Shown: piece after piece, positions 5,466 through 7,129 of the stretch
Layout of the letters: the number at the start of each line of letters is the position of its first letter
How positions within the stretch are numbered: position 1 is the first letter of the stretch
NCBI GenBank assembly: GCA_019233415.1
Contig: JAFAMK010000334.1
Span: 1-7,129 of the forward strand
Length of the DNA: 7,129 nucleotides
From: Vulcanimicrobiota bacterium
GTDB lineage: Bacteria; Vulcanimicrobiota; Vulcanimicrobiia; Vulcanimicrobiales; Vulcanimicrobiaceae
Direction: 5' to 3'
Notes under the pieces: model-generated
The model's database searches: none
What the model saw: only the letters and a program-made list of their open reading frames with translations
What the model was told of the DNA's origin: nothing
Translations under genes and position numbers: made by a program

Positions 5466-5490
5466 TGACTTGCTGACGAAAAGTCAGTAC
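5466..5490. promoter_or_regulatory. Candidate HxlR operator upstream of its own gene
   Basis: Two nested inverted repeats lie 17-40 nt before the HxlR start: TGACTT (5466-5471) / AAGTCA (5481-5486), and CTGAC-GAAAA-GTCAG (5473-5487). The AT-rich centre and the position just upstream of the Shine-Dalgarno suit an autoregulatory site; known HxlR-family operators are short imperfect palindromes of this kind. Which of the two symmetries is used cannot be decided from sequence. Confidence 0.45.
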
Positions 5491-5516
5491 CCGGCTTGCC
5501 GGCGGCGGGTTGCGGA

Positions 5517-5534
5517 AGGCTGAGCGAGCCTCAG
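5517..5534 (-). terminator. Weak hairpin at the end of the CPBP gene
   Basis: AGGCT (5517-5521) and AGCCT (5527-5531) form a 5-bp stem around GAGCG, overlapping the CPBP stop codon, and CTGAG/CTCAG (5520-5524, 5530-5534) offers an alternative pairing. No T-run follows in the minus direction, so it is not a standard intrinsic terminator; read-through into hxlR is possible. Confidence 0.2.
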
Positions 5535-6208
5535 GTCGGCGGCACCACCATGGCGACACCGTCGACGAACGCGTGGGCAATGATGTTGATCCAGAGGTTG
5601 CGGCGCCAGACGTAGAGCAGCGTCAGCGCGATGCCGCCGGTCGCCGCGACGATCAAGTGACCCCACCCCCAGTACTGGACGTGCGCGAGCGAGAAGATCG
5701 TGCACGAGACGACCGCGCCGAACCAGCGGTTTCCCGTCAGCTCGTCGAGTCGTTCGATCGGGTAGCCGCGAAAGAGCACTTCTTCCGACACGGCGGCGCG
5801 CGCGACCGAGAAGAGGCGGAAGAGCAGCGGCGGGGCGAGGATCTTCTGCAGCGACGTCTGGTCGATCGTCAGGTGGAGTGCCGGAAGGACGACGACGTAT
5901 TCGATCGCGAGCAGAACGAACAGCACGATGCCCGCGGCGAGGCCGACGAGTATGCCGGCCGGCGTGAGGCGCCGCAGCCCGATCGATGCGAGCGGACGCC
6001 GCTCGACGAACAGCACGTACGCAAGCAGCACGGCGACCGCTGCCCAGAAGAGGATGTCGTTGTTCGCGAACGGACCGAGAAACCGCAGCTGCTCGCCCCA
6101 GGTTGGAAGCGGCAGCACGCCGACGCCGAGCGAGAGCAGCAGCCCGACGAAGATGCGGAGTCGCGTCGCCGCCACGCGGGGCGCCGGTGCGGAATCAGCT
6201 TGCAGCAT
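5531..6208 (-). CDS. CPBP-family intramembrane glutamic endopeptidase (CAAX/Abi type)
   Basis: CPBP proteins are multi-pass membrane proteases related to the eukaryotic CAAX protease Rce1; bacterial members include bacteriocin self-immunity proteins and many of unknown substrate. This one is 225 aa. Hydrophobic segments are visible near 17-35, 52-68, 84-110, 164-176 and 184-200. The motifs occur in order: SEEVLFRGY (Glu142, Glu143, Arg147), FSLAH (Phe172 to His176), and NIIAHAFVD (Asn208, His212). All catalytic positions are present, so it should be active. The ATG at 6208 lies inside the last codons of the TetR gene (14-bp overlap, different frame) and has GGAGG 10 nt upstream, so translational coupling is likely. 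The TetR protein made from the same transcript is the obvious controller. No bacteriocin gene is in view, so an immunity role is speculation. Confidence 0.9.
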   Translation of the reverse strand: MLQADSAPAPRVAATRLRIFVGLLLSLGVGVLPLPTWGEQLRFLGPFANNDILFWAAVAVLLAYVLFVERRPLASIGLRRLTPAGILVGLAAGIVLFVLLAIEYVVVLPALHLTIDQTSLQKILAPPLLFRLFSVARAAVSEEVLFRGYPIERLDELTGNRWFGAVVSCTIFSLAHVQYWGWGHLIVAATGGIALTLLYVWRRNLWINIIAHAFVDGVAMVVPPT

Positions 6209-6806
6209 CGGGGAAAAACCTCCGTGTCATCTCGGGTGCCGTCTCGGCGTGTTCGAGCATCGCGAGCCAGAGCTCGACGGCGGCGTCGATGCGGACGCGG
6301 TCGTGCGTCGCGCACAGGTCGAGCAAGAAGCCGCGGAAACCGTCGAGCGTCACCGTTGCGAGCGCGCGTGCGCGTGGGCCGTCGGGGTCGGGGAGCGTTG
6401 CCTGGAGCGGGCGAAGCCATGCCTCGATCGCGCTTTCGAGAAAGCCGGGGAACCGCGAACGGTCGCGCAGCGCGAGCGCGTAGACCTCGAAGAAGAGCAT
6501 GATGAGCGGCTCCCAGCGCGCGTCGCTCCAAGCACGCCAGAGAATGCGACCGACCTCGGCCGTGGAGAGATCGCCTTGCAGCTCGAGCTGCTGCATCGCC
6601 GCGACTTGTCGCGCGCGTCCGGCTTCGATGATCGCCGCGATCAGGTCGTCTTTCGAGCCGAAATGATAGTGCAGCAGCGCCGCGCTCGTGCGCAGCGCCT
6701 TCGCGAGCGGTCGCAGCGAAAGCTCGGAAAGACCGTGCTTGCAGACATAGTCGACGGCACGGTCAAGCAGGGCGGCGCGCAGGTCGTCGTCCGGTGGGCG
6801 GGGCAC
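6195..6806 (-). CDS. TetR/AcrR-family transcriptional regulator
   Basis: This 203-aa protein has the usual TetR length and plan. Residues 8-55 are the N-terminal HTH (LRAALLDRAVDYVCKHGLSE, LSLRPLAKALRTSAALLHYH, FGSKDDLIAAI), with recognition helix near 41-48 and the typical YHFGSKDDL after it. The remainder is a helical ligand-binding and dimerisation domain, with no recognisable ligand signature. The GTG at 6806 sits 12 nt from a perfect 30-bp palindrome (6819-6848) that is almost certainly its operator, giving autorepression. The weak AGGGTGG between palindrome and GTG serves as ribosome-binding site. The CPBP protease gene overlaps its 3' end by 14 bp, so both genes form an operon under the same operator. 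msrA lies 53 bp upstream on the same strand, and the operator sits between them. Confidence 0.92.
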   Translation of the reverse strand: MPRPPDDDLRAALLDRAVDYVCKHGLSELSLRPLAKALRTSAALLHYHFGSKDDLIAAIIEAGRARQVAAMQQLELQGDLSTAEVGRILWRAWSDARWEPLIMLFFEVYALALRDRSRFPGFLESAIEAWLRPLQATLPDPDGPRARALATVTLDGFRGFLLDLCATHDRVRIDAAVELWLAMLEHAETAPEMTRRFFPDAAS

Positions 6807-6818
6807 GACGCCACCCTA

Positions 6819-6848
6819 CCATATCTTGAACGATCGTTCAAGATATGG
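6819..6848. promoter_or_regulatory. Perfect 30-bp palindrome, presumed TetR operator
   Basis: The half-site CCATATCTTGAACGA is followed by its exact reverse complement, centred on CGATCG (6831-6836). The core TTGAACGATCGTTCAA has the look of TetR/AcrR operators. It lies between the msrA stop (6860) and the TetR GTG (6806). The symmetry breaks one base beyond each end. No T-run follows, so a role as msrA terminator is less likely, although the transcript could form a long stem. Confidence 0.85.
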
Positions 6849-6859
6849 GCGCGGCGACG

Positions 6860-7129
6860 TCAGGTGGTCGCGCGCTGCGGCAGCTTCCAGCCGGGGCGGA
6901 CGAAGTGGCAGGTATAGCCGTTGGGGATGCGCTGCAGGTAGTCCTGATGTTCCGGCTCGGCTTCCCAGAACGGCCCCGCCGGCACGACTTCGGTGACGGC
7001 CGCCCCCGGCCACAAGCCGGACGCGTTCACGTCGGCGATCGTCTCTTCGGCGACGTGTTTCTGCTCGTCGCTCGTGTAGAAGATCGCTGACCGGTAGCTG
7101 AGGCCGACGTCGTTGCCCTGCCGGTTGCG
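6860..7129 (-). CDS. msrA: Peptide methionine-S-sulfoxide reductase MsrA (C-terminal part, 5' end outside window)
   Basis: MsrA reduces the S-epimer of methionine sulfoxide in proteins and free Met in the cytoplasm, using thioredoxin for recycling. The 89 residues visible are the C-terminal half: NRQGNDVGLSYRSAIFYTSD, EQKHVAEETIADVN, AAVTEVVPAGPFWEAEPEHQ, DYLQRIPNGYTCHFVRPGWK. The YRSAIFY, FWEAE-EHQDYL and NGYTCHF blocks are family hallmarks; the Cys of NGYTCHF is unlikely to be the catalytic one, which lies in the N-terminal GCFW motif outside the window. The TGA is at 6862-6860. The end of the protein is ordinary for proteobacterial-like MsrA. It is the gene upstream of tetR, separated by 53 bp with the palindromic operator between, so it probably belongs to a separate transcript. 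Confidence 0.95.
   Translation of the reverse strand, partial: RNRQGNDVGLSYRSAIFYTSDEQKHVAEETIADVNASGLWPGAAVTEVVPAGPFWEAEPEHQDYLQRIPNGYTCHFVRPGWKLPQRATT

Noticed and set aside
6819..6848. Palindrome as an intrinsic terminator for msrA
   Set aside because: No loop of normal size and no T-run after the stem; the operator reading fits its position before tetR better.
5510..6917. Two long plus-strand open frames opposite CPBP and TetR
   Set aside because: Antisense shadows of well-supported minus-strand families; highly charged translations without motifs.

Overview
This is a 7.1-kb window of compact, high-GC bacterial chromosome with GTG starts, short or overlapping junctions and convergent genes that almost touch. 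Nothing in it marks a mobile element, CRISPR array, tRNA or rRNA. Gene content (stand-alone CheB esterase, Crp/Fnr-like and LuxR-type regulators, HxlR, TetR, SDR, CPBP protease, MsrA) suits a free-living soil or environmental bacterium. My guess is a high-GC environmental lineage such as Eremiobacterota/Vulcanimicrobiota or an alphaproteobacterium; no marker gene settles this.

Layout. (1) 1-1362: two divergent genes. On the minus strand is the 5' part of a CheB-like protein whose catalytic Ser and His positions are replaced. On the plus strand is an apparently intact receiver-less CheB methylesterase with a C-terminal zinc-binding-like motif. (2) 1380-2522, minus: a likely two-gene regulatory operon, a Crp/Fnr-like regulator followed 27 bp later by a 130-aa LuxR-type HTH protein. 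(3) 2523-2681: a repeat-rich divergent intergenic region holding a G9 run, an FNR-architecture inverted repeat, a direct repeat and a three-copy 16-bp-period repeat that runs into the next start codon. (4) 2682-4058, plus: a DUF234-type AAA ATPase with an altered PD-(D/E)XK-like C-terminus. (5) 4212-5081, plus: a classical SDR, possibly leaderless, whose stop codon overlaps that of a convergent HxlR regulator (5078-5449, minus). (6) 5531-6806, minus: a TetR repressor translationally overlapping a CPBP intramembrane protease, preceded by a perfect 30-bp palindrome. (7) 6860-7129, minus: the C-terminal part of MsrA, running off the window.

How the parts may work together: at least three regulators (Crp-like, HxlR, TetR) have an inverted repeat at or just upstream of their own start, which suggests autoregulation. 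TetR probably controls the CPBP protease. MsrA repairs oxidised methionine, and some HxlR proteins sense redox or electrophile stress, so a stress-response flavour at the right end is possible but not shown. The CheB pair may be one active esterase and one pseudo-esterase acting on a signalling partner outside the window.
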